In this document: piece by piece, positions 16,515 to 26,606 of the stretch | Layout of the letters: every line of letters begins with the position of its first letter | Position numbering within the stretch: the first letter of the stretch is position 1 | DNA from: Burkholderiales bacterium | GTDB lineage: Bacteria; Pseudomonadota; Gammaproteobacteria; Burkholderiales; Ga0077523 | DNA length: 64,000 bases | Reading direction: 5' to 3' | NCBI GenBank assembly: GCA_022843925.1 | Contig: JALHMS010000006.1 | Span: 143,794-207,793 of the forward strand | Translations under genes and position numbers: made by a program | The notes under the pieces: generated by a model | What the model was told of the DNA's origin: nothing | What the model saw: only the letters and a program-made list of their open reading frames with translations | Databases searched by the model: none

Positions 16515-18218
16515 ATGCCAAGACCCGAAAAAGTCCGCCTCGGCGAGATCCTGCTGCGACAGGGCCTGCTCACCGAAGCCCAGCTGAAGAGCGCCCTCGA
16601 CGACCAGAAGCGCACGGGTCGGCGTCTCGGTCGCGTCTTCATCGATGCCGGCTTCGTGACCGAGGAGACGATCTGCCAGGCGCTCGCCCGCCAATTGCAG
16701 ATCTCGTTCGTCGATCTGCGCCAGTTCACGCCGAAGCCGGAGCTTCTCGGGAAACTCCCGGAATCTCAAGCACGCCGTTACCGCGCCATGGTGCTCGAGG
16801 ATCTCGGCGCCGCGTACCGCCTGGGCATGGCCGACCCGACCGACCTTCCGGCGTACGACGAACTCACCCGCCTCCTGAAGCGCGACATCGAGCTGGCGGT
16901 GGTCGCCGAATCGCAGCTGCTGGCGGCCATCGACCGCGGCTACGCACGGACCCAGGAGATCAGCGGCCTCGCGCAGGAGCTGGGCGAGGAGATCGGGGAC
17001 GCGGCGGTGAGCTTCACGACGCTCGCGACCTCGGCGGGCGCGGAAGAGGCACCGGTCGTCAAGCTGCTGCAGACGGTGTTCGACGAGGCCCTGCGGGTGC
17101 GGGCGTCCGACATCCACATCGAACCCCAGGAGAGCCGGCTCTTCATCCGCTTCCGCATCGATGGCGTGCTCTACGTCCAGACCGAGGCCGAGTCGAAGAT
17201 CTCGGCACCGCTCGTGCTGCGGCTGAAGCTCATGTCCGGCCTCGACATCTCGGAGAAGCGCCTGCCCCAGGATGGCCGCTTCGTCGCCACGGTGCGGAAC
17301 ACGCAGGTGGACGTACGGATCTCGACCATGCCGACCCAGCACGGCGAGTCCGTCGTGATGCGGATCCTGAACCAGGCCGGCGGCGTCGTGACGCTCGATC
17401 GCCTCGGCATGCCCGGCCCCGTGCTCGACCGCATGCGGCGGATCATCCAGCGACCCAGCGGCATGGTGCTGGTCACCGGCCCCACGGGCAGCGGCAAGAC
17501 CACAACGCTGTACGCGGCGCTTGGCGAACTCAACACGACGGAACGCAAGATCATCACGGTCGAGGATCCCGTCGAGTACCGCCTGCCGGGTCTCAACCAG
17601 GTGCAGGTGCACGAGAAGATCGATCTCACCTTCGGTCGCGTCCTGCGCACGGCCCTGCGCCAGGATCCGGACGTGATCCTCGTGGGCGAGATGCGCGACC
17701 AGGGCACCGTCGAGACCGGTCTGCGCGCCGCGCTGACCGGCCACCTCGTGCTCTCCACCCTGCACACGAACGACGCCGTCAGCACGCCCATCCGTCTGCT
17801 CGACATGGGTGCCCCGCGCTACATGGTGGCCATGTCGCTGCAGGTCGTGATCGCGCAGCGCCTCGTGCGCGTGAACTGCAGTCACTGCAGCGACTGGCAC
17901 GAGCCCGACGTCCACGAACGCGAATGGGTCCGCATGGAGCTGGGCGATCGTGCGGCGGGCTTCCGGCAGCGACGCGGTGCGGGTTGCCTCCAGTGCAACC
18001 AGACCGGCTACGCGGGCCGCGTCGGCGTGTACGAGATGCTGGAGATGACGCGTCCGGTCGTCGATGCCGCTAACCACGGCGATCCGCAGGTCTTCATGGA
18101 AGCCGCTCGCCGGCAGATGGGCGGCATGACGCTGCGCCGCCATGCGCTCGAACTCGTCGCCGAAGGCCGCACTACCATCGCCGAGGCGATGCGCGCCTCG
18201 AACCAGTTCGAGGACTGA
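16515..18218 (+). CDS. mshE: MSHA pilus extension ATPase (GspE/PilB family)
   Basis: Cytoplasmic hexameric ATPase powering pilus assembly. 567 residues: N-terminal GspE_N-like domain (about 1-150), central domain with AsnGln box VRASDIHIEPQ, Walker A GPTGSGKTT (about 320), Asp box HTNDAVSTPIRLLDMG, Walker B region DPDVILVGEMRD, and a four-cysteine zinc site (CSHC ... CLQC) typical of PilB/MshE. ATG 16515 is chosen because the preceding in-frame residues have no family similarity. First gene of the MSHA locus. Confidence 0.95.
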   Translation: MPRPEKVRLGEILLRQGLLTEAQLKSALDDQKRTGRRLGRVFIDAGFVTEETICQALARQLQISFVDLRQFTPKPELLGKLPESQARRYRAMVLEDLGAAYRLGMADPTDLPAYDELTRLLKRDIELAVVAESQLLAAIDRGYARTQEISGLAQELGEEIGDAAVSFTTLATSAGAEEAPVVKLLQTVFDEALRVRASDIHIEPQESRLFIRFRIDGVLYVQTEAESKISAPLVLRLKLMSGLDISEKRLPQDGRFVATVRNTQVDVRISTMPTQHGESVVMRILNQAGGVVTLDRLGMPGPVLDRMRRIIQRPSGMVLVTGPTGSGKTTTLYAALGELNTTERKIITVEDPVEYRLPGLNQVQVHEKIDLTFGRVLRTALRQDPDVILVGEMRDQGTVETGLRAALTGHLVLSTLHTNDAVSTPIRLLDMGAPRYMVAMSLQVVIAQRLVRVNCSHCSDWHEPDVHEREWVRMELGDRAAGFRQRRGAGCLQCNQTGYAGRVGVYEMLEMTRPVVDAANHGDPQVFMEAARRQMGGMTLRRHALELVAEGRTTIAEAMRASNQFED

Positions 18219-18219
18219 C

Positions 18220-19455
18220 GTGCCGAGATTCCAGTACCGCGGGCGCGACGGGAGCGGCGGTCTAGTGCAGGGCGTGCTCGATGCCGCCGACAGCAGCGCC
18301 GTCGCCACCCAGCTCCTCGCGCTCGGCACCACGCCGGTCGCGATCGAACCCGCCCGCGATGGCGGCACGGACGGCAACGACGTCGGGAGTCTCCTCGCGA
18401 GGCTGGGACGTCCCCGCGTGGAGACGCCGGAGCTGATGCTGTTCAGTCGGCAGATGTACGCGTTGCTGAAAGCCGGTGTCCCGATCATGCGGGCGTTGTC
18501 GGGGCTGCAGGAATCGGCCGTGAACCCGACGCTGCGCGACACGGTGCGCGACATCTCGACCAGCCTCGAAGGCGGCCGCGACCTCTCGTCGTCGATGGCC
18601 CGCCAGCCGCACGTCTTCACGCCGTTCTACGTCGCGATGGTCTACGTGGGCGAGAGCACGGGGCGGCTGGAGGAGATCTTCCTCCGGCTCTTCCACCATC
18701 TCGAGTTCCAGGAGTTCATGCGCACGCAGGTACGTTCGGCGCTGCGTTATCCGACCTTCGTGGTGATGGCCATGGCGGGTGCGATGCTCGTCATCAACCT
18801 GTTCGTGATCCCCGCCTTCGCGAAGGTCTACAAAGGGTTCGGCGCGGATCTGCCATGGATGACGCGCCTCCTGATCGCGGTCTCCGATTTCACCGTCGCC
18901 TGGTGGCCGTGGATGCTCGCCGGGTCCGTCGGCGCCGTCGTGGGCTTCGTGCGCTACCTGCGCACGCCGGTCGGTCGCCTCTGGTGGGACCGCGTGCGCC
19001 TGCGGATCCCCGTGGCCGGAAAGATCGTCCGCAAGGCGACGATCGCGCGCTTCGCGCGGAGCTTCGCGCTCGCGTTCCGCAGCGGCGTGCCCATCACGCA
19101 GGCCCTGTCGCTCACCGCGCAGACCGTCGACAACGCCCACATGGCGCGGCGCATCGAGCGGATGCGGGAGGGGGTCGAGCGCGGCGAGAGCCTGCTGCGC
19201 ACGGCCGTGGCGAGCCAGGTGTTCACGCCCGTCGCATTGCAGATGATCGTCGTGGGCGAGGAGTCCGGATCGCTCGACGACATGATGGAGGAGGTGGCCG
19301 ATCTCTATCAGCGCGAGGTGGAGTACGAGTTGAAGACGCTCTCCGCGCAGATCGAGCCGATCCTCATCGTCGGTCTCGGCGTGCTCGTCCTGATCCTCGC
19401 ACTGGGCGTGTTCCTCCCGATCTGGGACCTCGGTCAGGCGGCGATGAGCAAATGA
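18220..19455 (+). CDS. mshG: MSHA pilus platform protein (type II secretion F family)
   Basis: Inner-membrane platform protein that docks the assembly ATPase. 411 residues from GTG 18220, one base after the mshE stop. It has the GspF/PilC layout: N-terminal FQYRGRDGSGGLVQGVLDA, two T2SSF domains (about 80-200 and 280-400: LFSRQMYALLKAGVPI and FARSFALAFRSGVPITQAL) and three transmembrane segments (about 175, 225 and 385). Confidence 0.94.
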   Translation: MPRFQYRGRDGSGGLVQGVLDAADSSAVATQLLALGTTPVAIEPARDGGTDGNDVGSLLARLGRPRVETPELMLFSRQMYALLKAGVPIMRALSGLQESAVNPTLRDTVRDISTSLEGGRDLSSSMARQPHVFTPFYVAMVYVGESTGRLEEIFLRLFHHLEFQEFMRTQVRSALRYPTFVVMAMAGAMLVINLFVIPAFAKVYKGFGADLPWMTRLLIAVSDFTVAWWPWMLAGSVGAVVGFVRYLRTPVGRLWWDRVRLRIPVAGKIVRKATIARFARSFALAFRSGVPITQALSLTAQTVDNAHMARRIERMREGVERGESLLRTAVASQVFTPVALQMIVVGEESGSLDDMMEEVADLYQREVEYELKTLSAQIEPILIVGLGVLVLILALGVFLPIWDLGQAAMSK

Positions 19456-19577
19456 CGGAAGCGTGCCATTCAAGTCGGGAGCCCGGACGCCGTTATGCGG
19501 GACTGCCGAGGATGCTGCGGGACAGGGTTCCAGCCTGTCGATCCCGAAAGCCTGTTCCCGACGCGGATACCGAACGA

Positions 19578-20057
19578 ATGAATGAGCAACGTGGCTTCAC
19601 GCTGATTGAACTGGTGGTGGTGATCTCGATCATCGGGATCCTCGCCGCCTTCGCCGTGCCGCGCTACGTGAACATGCAGAGTCAGAGCCGCGCGGCCAAG
19701 CTCGCCTCGATCTACGGCACGGTGCGATCGGCTGCGGCGCTGGCCTCCGCCGCCTGCCGGGTCGATCAGGCCGGTGTCTCGGTCTCGCCGACCTGCACGC
19801 TCGACGCCGGCACGGTCAACATGGACGGCCTCGCAGTCACGATGCGCTTCGGCTATCCGACCGCGGACGGCACCGGCATCGTCAGCGCGGCGCAACTGAA
19901 TCCGCAGGCGGACCAGGTGAACGTGATCGCCGGCAACCCGATGGTGATCCAGATCCGCGGTGCGGCCGACCCGGGCACGTGCCAGATGACGTACCAGGAG
20001 CCGCCGGCCCGCGGGCAGGCCGCGATCATCCCCGCCCCCACGACCATCGGATGCTGA
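19578..20057 (+). CDS. mshA: Type IV pilin, MSHA major-pilin like (first copy)
   Basis: 159 residues. Class III leader MNEQRG before the [26 protein letters not shown]-methylation and assembly helix; the prepilin peptidase would cut after Gly6 and Glu5 of the mature protein is present. The globular domain has four cysteines, two near position 75 and two flanking the C-terminal region, consistent with a disulfide loop. It begins 122 bases after mshG; that gap contains no gene, and I see no sigma-54 box. Confidence 0.85.
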   Translation: MNEQRGFTLIELVVVISIIGILAAFAVPRYVNMQSQSRAAKLASIYGTVRSAAALASAACRVDQAGVSVSPTCTLDAGTVNMDGLAVTMRFGYPTADGTGIVSAAQLNPQADQVNVIAGNPMVIQIRGAADPGTCQMTYQEPPARGQAAIIPAPTTIGC

Positions 20058-20121
20058 GGTCTCGACAGAGCCCGGTGTCCCCAAGCATCCCATTCCAGGC
20101 ATTCGCGAACAGGAGAGTTCC

Positions 20122-20526
20122 ATGCAGCGCACCCAGCAAGGTTTCACCCTCATCGAGCTCGTCGTCGTCATCGTCATCCTCGGCATCCTCGCGGCGACGG
20201 CCCTGCCGAAGTTCGTCGATCTGAGCGGAGACGCGCGTGATGCCGCCCTCGCGGGCGTGGCCGGTGCGCTGAACTCGTCGGCGTCGATCAACTACGGCGC
20301 CTACAAGGTGAACTCGCTGCGCGGTACGCGCATGAACAGCAGCAATGTCTGCACGAGCACGATCCTCGCGCCCCTTTTCCAGGGCAACACGGTCCCCACG
20401 GGCTACACCATCAGCGGCACGGGCAACTGCGCGACCGGCGGTGACGGCGCCTTGGTGACGTGCACGATCACCGACGCGAACGACACAGCCAGGACGAGAA
20501 CCGCCACCGTCATCTGCACGAACTGA
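20122..20526 (+). CDS. Type IV pilin, MSHA major-pilin like (second copy)
   Basis: 134 residues with leader MQRTQQG and helix [27 protein letters not shown], the form typical of MshA/MshB pilins. [27 protein letters not shown] is a conserved MshA-type alpha1-C segment. Three cysteines in the globular part. AGGAGAG precedes ATG 20122. Which of the two neighbouring pilins is the main subunit cannot be told from sequence; this one is closer to classical MshA. Confidence 0.85.
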   Translation: MQRTQQGFTLIELVVVIVILGILAATALPKFVDLSGDARDAALAGVAGALNSSASINYGAYKVNSLRGTRMNSSNVCTSTILAPLFQGNTVPTGYTISGTGNCATGGDGALVTCTITDANDTARTRTATVICTN

Positions 20527-20576
20527 TCACAGGCGATCCGGCCGTCCGGTTCACGGACGGCACAGGCGCATCCGGC

Positions 20577-21038
20577 ATGGCGTTCCACCGATCCATCCCG
20601 GCGCAGCGCGGCTTCACCCTCACCGAGCTCGTGATGGTGATCGTGATCCTCGGCATCCTCGCGGCAGTGGCGCTGCCGCGCATCACCACCACCAGCGACT
20701 TCGAGGTCCAGGGCACGTTCGACAGCGCCCTGGCCGCGGTGCGATACGCCCAGAAGGCGGCGGTGGCCTCGCGGTCCACGGTGCGCGTCACCTTCGCCGG
20801 CAACGGTTTCGCCGCCTGCTTCGAAAGCGGCGGTGGCTGCGGCGGCGACGTGGCAGGCCCGGGCACCGGCGGACGGCTGGCGGTCAGCGGATCGTCCGAC
20901 GTGGCGATCTCCGGCACCTCGTTCAGCTTCGACGCGCAGGGACGCCCCAGCAGCGGGCCGATCACGGTGACGGTGGCGGGCGGCGGGTTCTCGAAGTCGT
21001 TCACGGTCGAGGCGGAGACCGGGCATGCGCACCCCTGA
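20577..21038 (+). CDS. mshC: MSHA minor pilin, MshC-like
   Basis: 153 residues with prepilin leader ending QRG, then [24 protein letters not shown]. The body matches GspH/MshC-type minor pilins (FDSALAAVRYAQKAAVASRSTVRVTF). The two cysteines CFESGGGCGG are closely spaced. It overlaps the next gene by 14 bases. The position between the major pilins and MshD supports MshC. Confidence 0.82.
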   Translation: MAFHRSIPAQRGFTLTELVMVIVILGILAAVALPRITTTSDFEVQGTFDSALAAVRYAQKAAVASRSTVRVTFAGNGFAACFESGGGCGGDVAGPGTGGRLAVSGSSDVAISGTSFSFDAQGRPSSGPITVTVAGGGFSKSFTVEAETGHAHP

Positions 21039-21588
21039 GCGTCGGGGTCAGCGCGGCCTCACGCTGGTCGAACTGATCGTCTTCATCGTCATCGTGAGCG
21101 TGGGCCTCGCCGGCGTCCTCGCCGTCCTCAACATCACGGCGGCGAAGAGCGCAGATCCGGTGGTGCGCAAGCAGGCGCTGGTGATCGCGGAGTCGCTGCT
21201 CGAGGAGATCGCGCTGATGCCCTTCACCTACTGCGATCCGGACGACGCGGCCGCCGCGACCGCCACCAGCACTGCCGGCTGCACGACGCAGGAAAGCATG
21301 ACGGCACCGGGCCCCGAGGCGGGAGAGTCCCGCTACAGCACGACGACACCCTTCGACAACGTGAACGACTACCAGGGCTTCGAAATGACCGGCATCCGTG
21401 ATCTCACCGGCGCCACGATCCCCGGCCTCGAAGGGTACGCGGCCTCGGTGACCGTCACGCGCGGCGGACTCGGGTTCGCGGACCCCGACAGCGTCGCGCT
21501 CGTGTCCGTGACCGTCACGGGGCCCGGCCGCGAGTCCGTGACGCTGAGCCGCCACCGCGTGCGCTACGCGCCGAACGCGCTGCCATGA
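21025..21588 (+). CDS. mshD: MSHA minor pilin, MshD-like
   Basis: 187 residues with leader RRGQRG and helix LTLVELIVFIVIVSVGLAGVLAVLN, the PilV/MshD form. The conserved segment KQALVIAESLLEEIALMPFTYCD follows. The end overlaps the ATG of the next gene (ATGA). Minor pilins of this class are thought to prime pilus assembly. Confidence 0.82.
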   Translation: MRTPERRGQRGLTLVELIVFIVIVSVGLAGVLAVLNITAAKSADPVVRKQALVIAESLLEEIALMPFTYCDPDDAAAATATSTAGCTTQESMTAPGPEAGESRYSTTTPFDNVNDYQGFEMTGIRDLTGATIPGLEGYAASVTVTRGGLGFADPDSVALVSVTVTGPGRESVTLSRHRVRYAPNALP

Positions 21589-22394
21589 GACATCGCGCGC
21601 GAGGCTTCACGCTGGTCGAGGCCGTGATCGTGATCGCGATCGCCGGCATCGTGTCGGCGATGGTCGCCGTGTTCATCAAGCGGCCCGTCGAAGGCTATTT
21701 CGACGCCACCCGCCGCGCCGAACTCACCGACGCCGCCGACACCGCGCTGCGGCGTCTCGCGCGCGATCTGCGCCTCGCGCTGCCGAACAGCATCCGCGTC
21801 GACCCGACAGGCCGCTTCATCGAGTTCCTGCTCACCACGGGCGGCGGCCGCTATCGCGCCGAGGTCACGTCCGCGGGCACGGGGAACACGCTCGACTTCG
21901 TGACGGCGGCGGGGGACACCAGCTTCGACGTGATCGGCACGATGCCGACGATCTCGGCGGGGAACCAGATCGTCGTGTTCAACCTGGGCAGCGGATTCAC
22001 CGGCAGCGACGCCTGGCAGGCGGGTGGCAACAACCGCGCGACGGTGGCGAGCGCCACGGCCACCACCGTCACGTTGACGGCCGCCAAGCTGTTTCCGCTC
22101 GAGTCGCCCGCGAGCCGGTTCCACGTGGTCGAGCACGCCGTGACCTATGCCTGCGATCTGTCGTCCGGTGTGCTGCGCCGGCACTGGAACTACGGCATCG
22201 CGGCAGCCCAGGCGACACCGCCCACCGGGGGCAGCAATGCATTGCTCGCGACCCGCGTCACCGGATGTGCGTTCGCCTACGACAGCAACGAACTGCTCGC
22301 CCGCTACGGCATCGTCACCGCGAATCTCGCGATGACGATCGAAGGCGAGACCGTCAATCTCCAGGCCCAGGTCCATGTGTCGAACACGCCCTGA
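21585..22394 (+). CDS. mshO: MSHA minor pilin, MshO-like
   Basis: 269 residues. Prepilin N-terminus HRARG/FTLVEAVIVIAIAGIVSAMVAVFI, then a long globular domain with the MshO/PilW-type segment EGYFDATRRAELTDAADTALRRLARDLR. Located between MshD- and MshP-like genes as in Vibrio and Shewanella. It overlaps the next gene by 20 bases. Confidence 0.82.
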   Translation: MRHRARGFTLVEAVIVIAIAGIVSAMVAVFIKRPVEGYFDATRRAELTDAADTALRRLARDLRLALPNSIRVDPTGRFIEFLLTTGGGRYRAEVTSAGTGNTLDFVTAAGDTSFDVIGTMPTISAGNQIVVFNLGSGFTGSDAWQAGGNNRATVASATATTVTLTAAKLFPLESPASRFHVVEHAVTYACDLSSGVLRRHWNYGIAAAQATPPTGGSNALLATRVTGCAFAYDSNELLARYGIVTANLAMTIEGETVNLQAQVHVSNTP

Positions 22395-22860
22395 TCGCGC
22401 CCGCGGCTTCGTCATGGTCTCGGCGATCTTCGTGCTCGTCGTGCTCGCCATGCTCGGCGCCTTCATCATGTCGGTGACGAGCACGCAGGGCGGCGCCGAG
22501 GCGCTCGACGTGGGTGGCACGCGTGCGCTCCAGGCGGCGCGCTCCGGCATCGAATGGGGCATCGCGCAGGTGGCGGACCCGGCGAACGCGGACGCGGGCC
22601 TGTCCGCTTCGCCCCCCGCGCCGCCCGCGTGCTTCACCACCACCCCGCTGGCGCTGGGCGCGGCGTTCGACGGCATGACGGTCACCGTCGCCTGCGTGCG
22701 CACCGCCACCACCGAGGGCAACCGGCAGGTGGCCGTCTACAACCTCACCGCCACGGCCAACGGCGGCGGTGGCGGGTATCCGCTGCAGCGGCAGGTGCAG
22801 GCCACCGTGTCGCGGTGTACCGACCCCGCGGGTGCCGCGCCGAGGTTCACATGTCCGTGA
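22375..22860 (+). CDS. mshP: MSHA biogenesis protein, MshP-like
   Basis: 161 residues with a PilX/MshP-type N-terminus (RARG/FVMVSAIFVLVVLAMLGAFI): the glutamate at mature position 5 is replaced, as is common in MshP. A segment LQAARSGIEWGIAQV follows. ATG 22375 overlaps mshO; the end overlaps mshQ by 10 bases. Confidence 0.78.
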   Translation: MCRTRPDRARGFVMVSAIFVLVVLAMLGAFIMSVTSTQGGAEALDVGGTRALQAARSGIEWGIAQVADPANADAGLSASPPAPPACFTTTPLALGAAFDGMTVTVACVRTATTEGNRQVAVYNLTATANGGGGGYPLQRQVQATVSRCTDPAGAAPRFTCP

Positions 22861-25800
22861 TGCGGCGACTGGCCGGGCTCGGCCGCGGCATCCGCATCGC
22901 GATGCTGGCGATCGTCGCGGTGGGCGGCCTGCTCTCGACACCGGCCGCCGCGCAGACGTACAGCAGTGTGGCGCGGGGCTACGCGTGGGTAAGTGCCGCC
23001 GCCCACACGAACGTCACGTGGGAGCGCAAGTCGGCCTGCAGCGACCGCGGTGCGAACGACAAGGACACGATCAGCGAACTGCTGCCCATCGGCTTCACCT
23101 TCACCTTCGGAAGCACGAGCTACACGCAGCTGCGCGTGATGACGAACGGCCGCCTCCAATTCGGGAACAGCTTCTGCGGCGACGGCCTCGCTTCGTCGTC
23201 CCCGCGCACCTATCCGTACCCGATGCCGGACGAGAACCTGAACAACACCATGCGGGTGTACGGCGCAGACTTCGACATTTCGAACCGGGGGTCCCATGCG
23301 ACGTGCCCCCCCGCTTCCTGCTACATCAGATACGCGACGGTCGGCTCGGCACCCAACAGGAGTTTCGTGGTGTCGTGGGTCAACGTGCCGGAATCGAACG
23401 CCTCCGGCAGCACGTTCTGGTTCCAGGCGATCCTCTACGAGAACGGCGAGTTCGTGTACCAGTACAACGTGAGCAACAACACGACCGGCGGGCGAGGCGA
23501 GGTCGGCTGGCAGCTTTCGACGCGCGATTTCGCGGTCACGCAGCGCGGCATCCCCGCGAACGGGACAGCCATCCGCTACTTCGTCGCCCGCACGCAGAGC
23601 ATCTGCATCCCGTCGGGGCAGGTCCTCGGCACCAGATCCGGCGGGCTTGACATCGATGACGGTTCGACCGTGAACGGGGCCGCGATCCGGGGAAGCGGCA
23701 ACGCCCTCCTGTCGACGGGGGTCCGATCGTCGCCTTCGTCCACCGTCGCAGCGCTCAATCCGACGTCCTTCCCCAGGTTCAGCGGTTCAGCCAACGCGAA
23801 CAGCACCAACGTCCCCGGCGGCACCTATGCCTCCGTCGCGGCGAACACCGCCGGCTTCACGTTTCTCGGTGGGACGTATTTCATCTCGAATCTGAACGTG
23901 AATGCCACGTCGATCACGCTCGGGCCGGGGGACTACTTCATTTCCAACCTGAGCCTCCCCGACAAGGTCACCATCACTGTCTCCCCCGGCGGGCCGGTGC
24001 GACTCTTCCTGACGGAGCTGAATTCGCGCGACGGTGTCTCGATGAACGCCGGGGGCAGTCCTGCCAATCTGCAGATCTACCTGTACGGGGACGGCGATGT
24101 CGCCTTCGGCAGTGACAACCGGATCTCGGCCATCCTTTATGCGCCCGGCGAAGGGTCGTTCCTGTTCGGCAACTCGGTGCGCTTCGAAGGCGCCGTGCTC
24201 ACCCAGTCGGGCGACATCGATTTCGGCTCGAATGCGTCGATCACCTACTCGTCCACCACGCAGGCGGCCGTCGCGAGCGTCGCCCCGTGCGGGGGGCCGA
24301 GCACGGCCGCGTTCGTCATCTCCGCGGCCTCGTCGGCAAGCACCTGCGTGGCGCATGCGATCACCATCCGCGCGGTCGACACGGCGGGCAACACGGTCAC
24401 GTCCTACGGCGGCACCGTGAGTCTCACCACCAGCACGGGCCGCGGCGGCTGGGCCATCGGGTCGGCCCGCGGCACGCTCACCGAGACCGGCACCGCCAAC
24501 GACGGCGCGGCGACCTACGTGTTCACGTCCGCGGATGCCGGGCAGGTCGTGCTCTCGCTCTCTAACGAGAGTGCGGAAGATCTCGCCATCACCGCGCGCG
24601 ACAACACGACCGCGACGATCACGGGCACGTCCGGCACCGTGGGCTTCCGCGACAACGCCTTCGTGATCACCGCCACCGATGCGCTCGCGAACACGGTGGT
24701 CGCGGGCCGGCCGCACGGGATGCAGATCGCGCTCTGGCGGCGCGACACTTCGCTCGCCACGCCCAACTGCGCGATCGCCACCGGCTACACCGGCGCGCGC
24801 AACCTCAAGGCCTGGTACACGATCGACCCGAACCACCCGGCCGGGGCCACCGCACCGTCCATCACCAGCACGCTCGGCACCGCCGTCCCGGGAGCGAACA
24901 ATCTCGCGCTCACGTTCGCGGCCGGTGTCGCGACCTTCAACCTCGGCACCTCCGACGTCGGCAAGTACGTGCTGAACGTCCGCGACGACTCCCGCACGTT
25001 CGCGGGTGCGGTCAACATCGACGGCAGCTCCCCGACGCTCACGGTGCGACCGTTCGCCATCGCGGTCACGAACGCTGTTCGCGGCGGCGTGGCCAATCCG
25101 GAGGGCACTGCCACGGCCGGCGGGAAGTTCGCCGCGGCGGGCGAGACCTTCGCCGCGACGGTCGCGGCCTATCTCTGGTCGGCTGCCGACGATGTCGACA
25201 ACGACGGCACGCCGGACACCGCGGCGAACGTGACCGACAACAGCCTGGCGCCCCGCTTCGCTTGGCCCGTCGTGCTGAGCGCGAGCAGCACGAGCGGACT
25301 CTTCACCCCGGTGGGCGGCACGCTGGGCACGCTGGGCGGCACGACGACGGTGGCGGGGGGGAGCTTCGTGAGCGGGGCGGCGGTCCCCACCGACCTCACC
25401 TACAGCGAGGTGGGCAGCATCGGTCTCTCGGCGACCGTCACGGGGTATCTCGGCACTGCCGGCGTCGATCTCGCCGGCGTGTATCGCAATGCCGGCACCG
25501 GCGCCGCCGCGCGCATCGGGCGCTTTCATCCGGCGAGCTTCGCGCTGTCGGGTGCCAGCGTGACGCCTGCGTGCAGCACCGGGAACCAGACCTACATGGG
25601 CGAACCGGCGCTGGGTATCGCGTTCACGCTGCAGGCGCGGAACGCAGCGGGCGGGGTGACGACGAACTACCGGGCTTCGGTCTACAACGTCGGTGCGGTG
25701 GTCATGCATGCGGAGAACGCCGATGCGGGTGTCAACCTGTCGACGCGGCTGACCGGCCTGCCCGCGACCGCATGGACGCTCGGCGCCTACAGCCTCACGG

Positions 25801-26465
25801 CGACCGGTGCCACGTTCACGCGCGGCGCGTCGCCCGACGGCCCCTTCGACAGCCTCGTGCTCGGGGTCAGCGTGACGGATCCCGACGGCGCGCTGGTGAG
25901 TTCCCCGGACATGCATGCCGCCACGACCGGCGCGTGCGGCACGGGCTGTACCGCGCGGGCCCTCAACGCATCGACCGCCACGCGCGTGCGCTTCGGTCGC
26001 CTGAAGATCGGCAACGCGCTCGGCGCGCCGCAACTGGATCTGCCGGTGCCGCTCACGGCCCAGTACTGGAACGGCGTCGCCTTCGTGACCAATGCGCAGG
26101 ACAGCTGCACGCGGCTCACCAACACGCAGTTCTCGTTCGGCAACTACCGCGCCCCGCTGGCCGCCTGCGCGACCTCCGGCACCCCGGCAGGTGCCAACAG
26201 CATCGTGTTCACGTCGGGCCGTGGCGCCCTGCGGCTGTCGAAGCCGAACGTGCGCGGGTCGGTGGATCTCACCGCCAATCTCGGCTCCACCGCGAGCGGT
26301 TCCACGTGCAGCGCGGGCGCGGCCGCGACGGCGACCGCGGCGTCGCGCTCCTGGCTGCAGGGCAACTGGGGCGCATCCACCTGGGATCGCGATCCCGCCG
26401 GCCGCGCCGCGTTCGGCGTCCCCGGCGCGAGCGCCGACGTCATATACCAACGGGAAACCTACTGA
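22851..26465 (+). CDS. mshQ: Large exported MshQ-like protein
   Basis: 1204 residues from ATG 22851. Signal peptide MLAIVAVGGLLSTPAAA, then a beta-rich domain (about 35-245) resembling nidogen-like modules, an adhesin-like parallel-beta stretch (about 270-480, many Gly/Ser/Asn and FISNLxxx turns), Ig-like/filamin-type modules (about 480-830), and a C-terminal MshQ (DUF6701-like) region with GxxRxGRF and VRFGRLKIGNALG. It is always found at the end of the minor-pilin group in MSHA loci. Its role (surface display or pilus-tip function) is not established; a tip adhesin is an inference from size and composition. Confidence 0.82.
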   Translation: MSVMRRLAGLGRGIRIAMLAIVAVGGLLSTPAAAQTYSSVARGYAWVSAAAHTNVTWERKSACSDRGANDKDTISELLPIGFTFTFGSTSYTQLRVMTNGRLQFGNSFCGDGLASSSPRTYPYPMPDENLNNTMRVYGADFDISNRGSHATCPPASCYIRYATVGSAPNRSFVVSWVNVPESNASGSTFWFQAILYENGEFVYQYNVSNNTTGGRGEVGWQLSTRDFAVTQRGIPANGTAIRYFVARTQSICIPSGQVLGTRSGGLDIDDGSTVNGAAIRGSGNALLSTGVRSSPSSTVAALNPTSFPRFSGSANANSTNVPGGTYASVAANTAGFTFLGGTYFISNLNVNATSITLGPGDYFISNLSLPDKVTITVSPGGPVRLFLTELNSRDGVSMNAGGSPANLQIYLYGDGDVAFGSDNRISAILYAPGEGSFLFGNSVRFEGAVLTQSGDIDFGSNASITYSSTTQAAVASVAPCGGPSTAAFVISAASSASTCVAHAITIRAVDTAGNTVTSYGGTVSLTTSTGRGGWAIGSARGTLTETGTANDGAATYVFTSADAGQVVLSLSNESAEDLAITARDNTTATITGTSGTVGFRDNAFVITATDALANTVVAGRPHGMQIALWRRDTSLATPNCAIATGYTGARNLKAWYTIDPNHPAGATAPSITSTLGTAVPGANNLALTFAAGVATFNLGTSDVGKYVLNVRDDSRTFAGAVNIDGSSPTLTVRPFAIAVTNAVRGGVANPEGTATAGGKFAAAGETFAATVAAYLWSAADDVDNDGTPDTAANVTDNSLAPRFAWPVVLSASSTSGLFTPVGGTLGTLGGTTTVAGGSFVSGAAVPTDLTYSEVGSIGLSATVTGYLGTAGVDLAGVYRNAGTGAAARIGRFHPASFALSGASVTPACSTGNQTYMGEPALGIAFTLQARNAAGGVTTNYRASVYNVGAVVMHAENADAGVNLSTRLTGLPATAWTLGAYSLTATGATFTRGASPDGPFDSLVLGVSVTDPDGALVSSPDMHAATTGACGTGCTARALNASTATRVRFGRLKIGNALGAPQLDLPVPLTAQYWNGVAFVTNAQDSCTRLTNTQFSFGNYRAPLAACATSGTPAGANSIVFTSGRGALRLSKPNVRGSVDLTANLGSTASGSTCSAGAAATATAASRSWLQGNWGASTWDRDPAGRAAFGVPGASADVIYQRETY

Positions 26466-26606
26466 CGGCTCCCGTGCGGGTTCGCCTCAACCCGGGCGCG
26501 ATGCAGTCGTAATACGTCGGGTGCGGTGCAGTGCGGGGCCAGGCCCCGTGGTCGCACCCCGCCCGGCGGCCGTCCTGCCGGGAACCTCGATCCGGACGAA
26601 TCTGCC

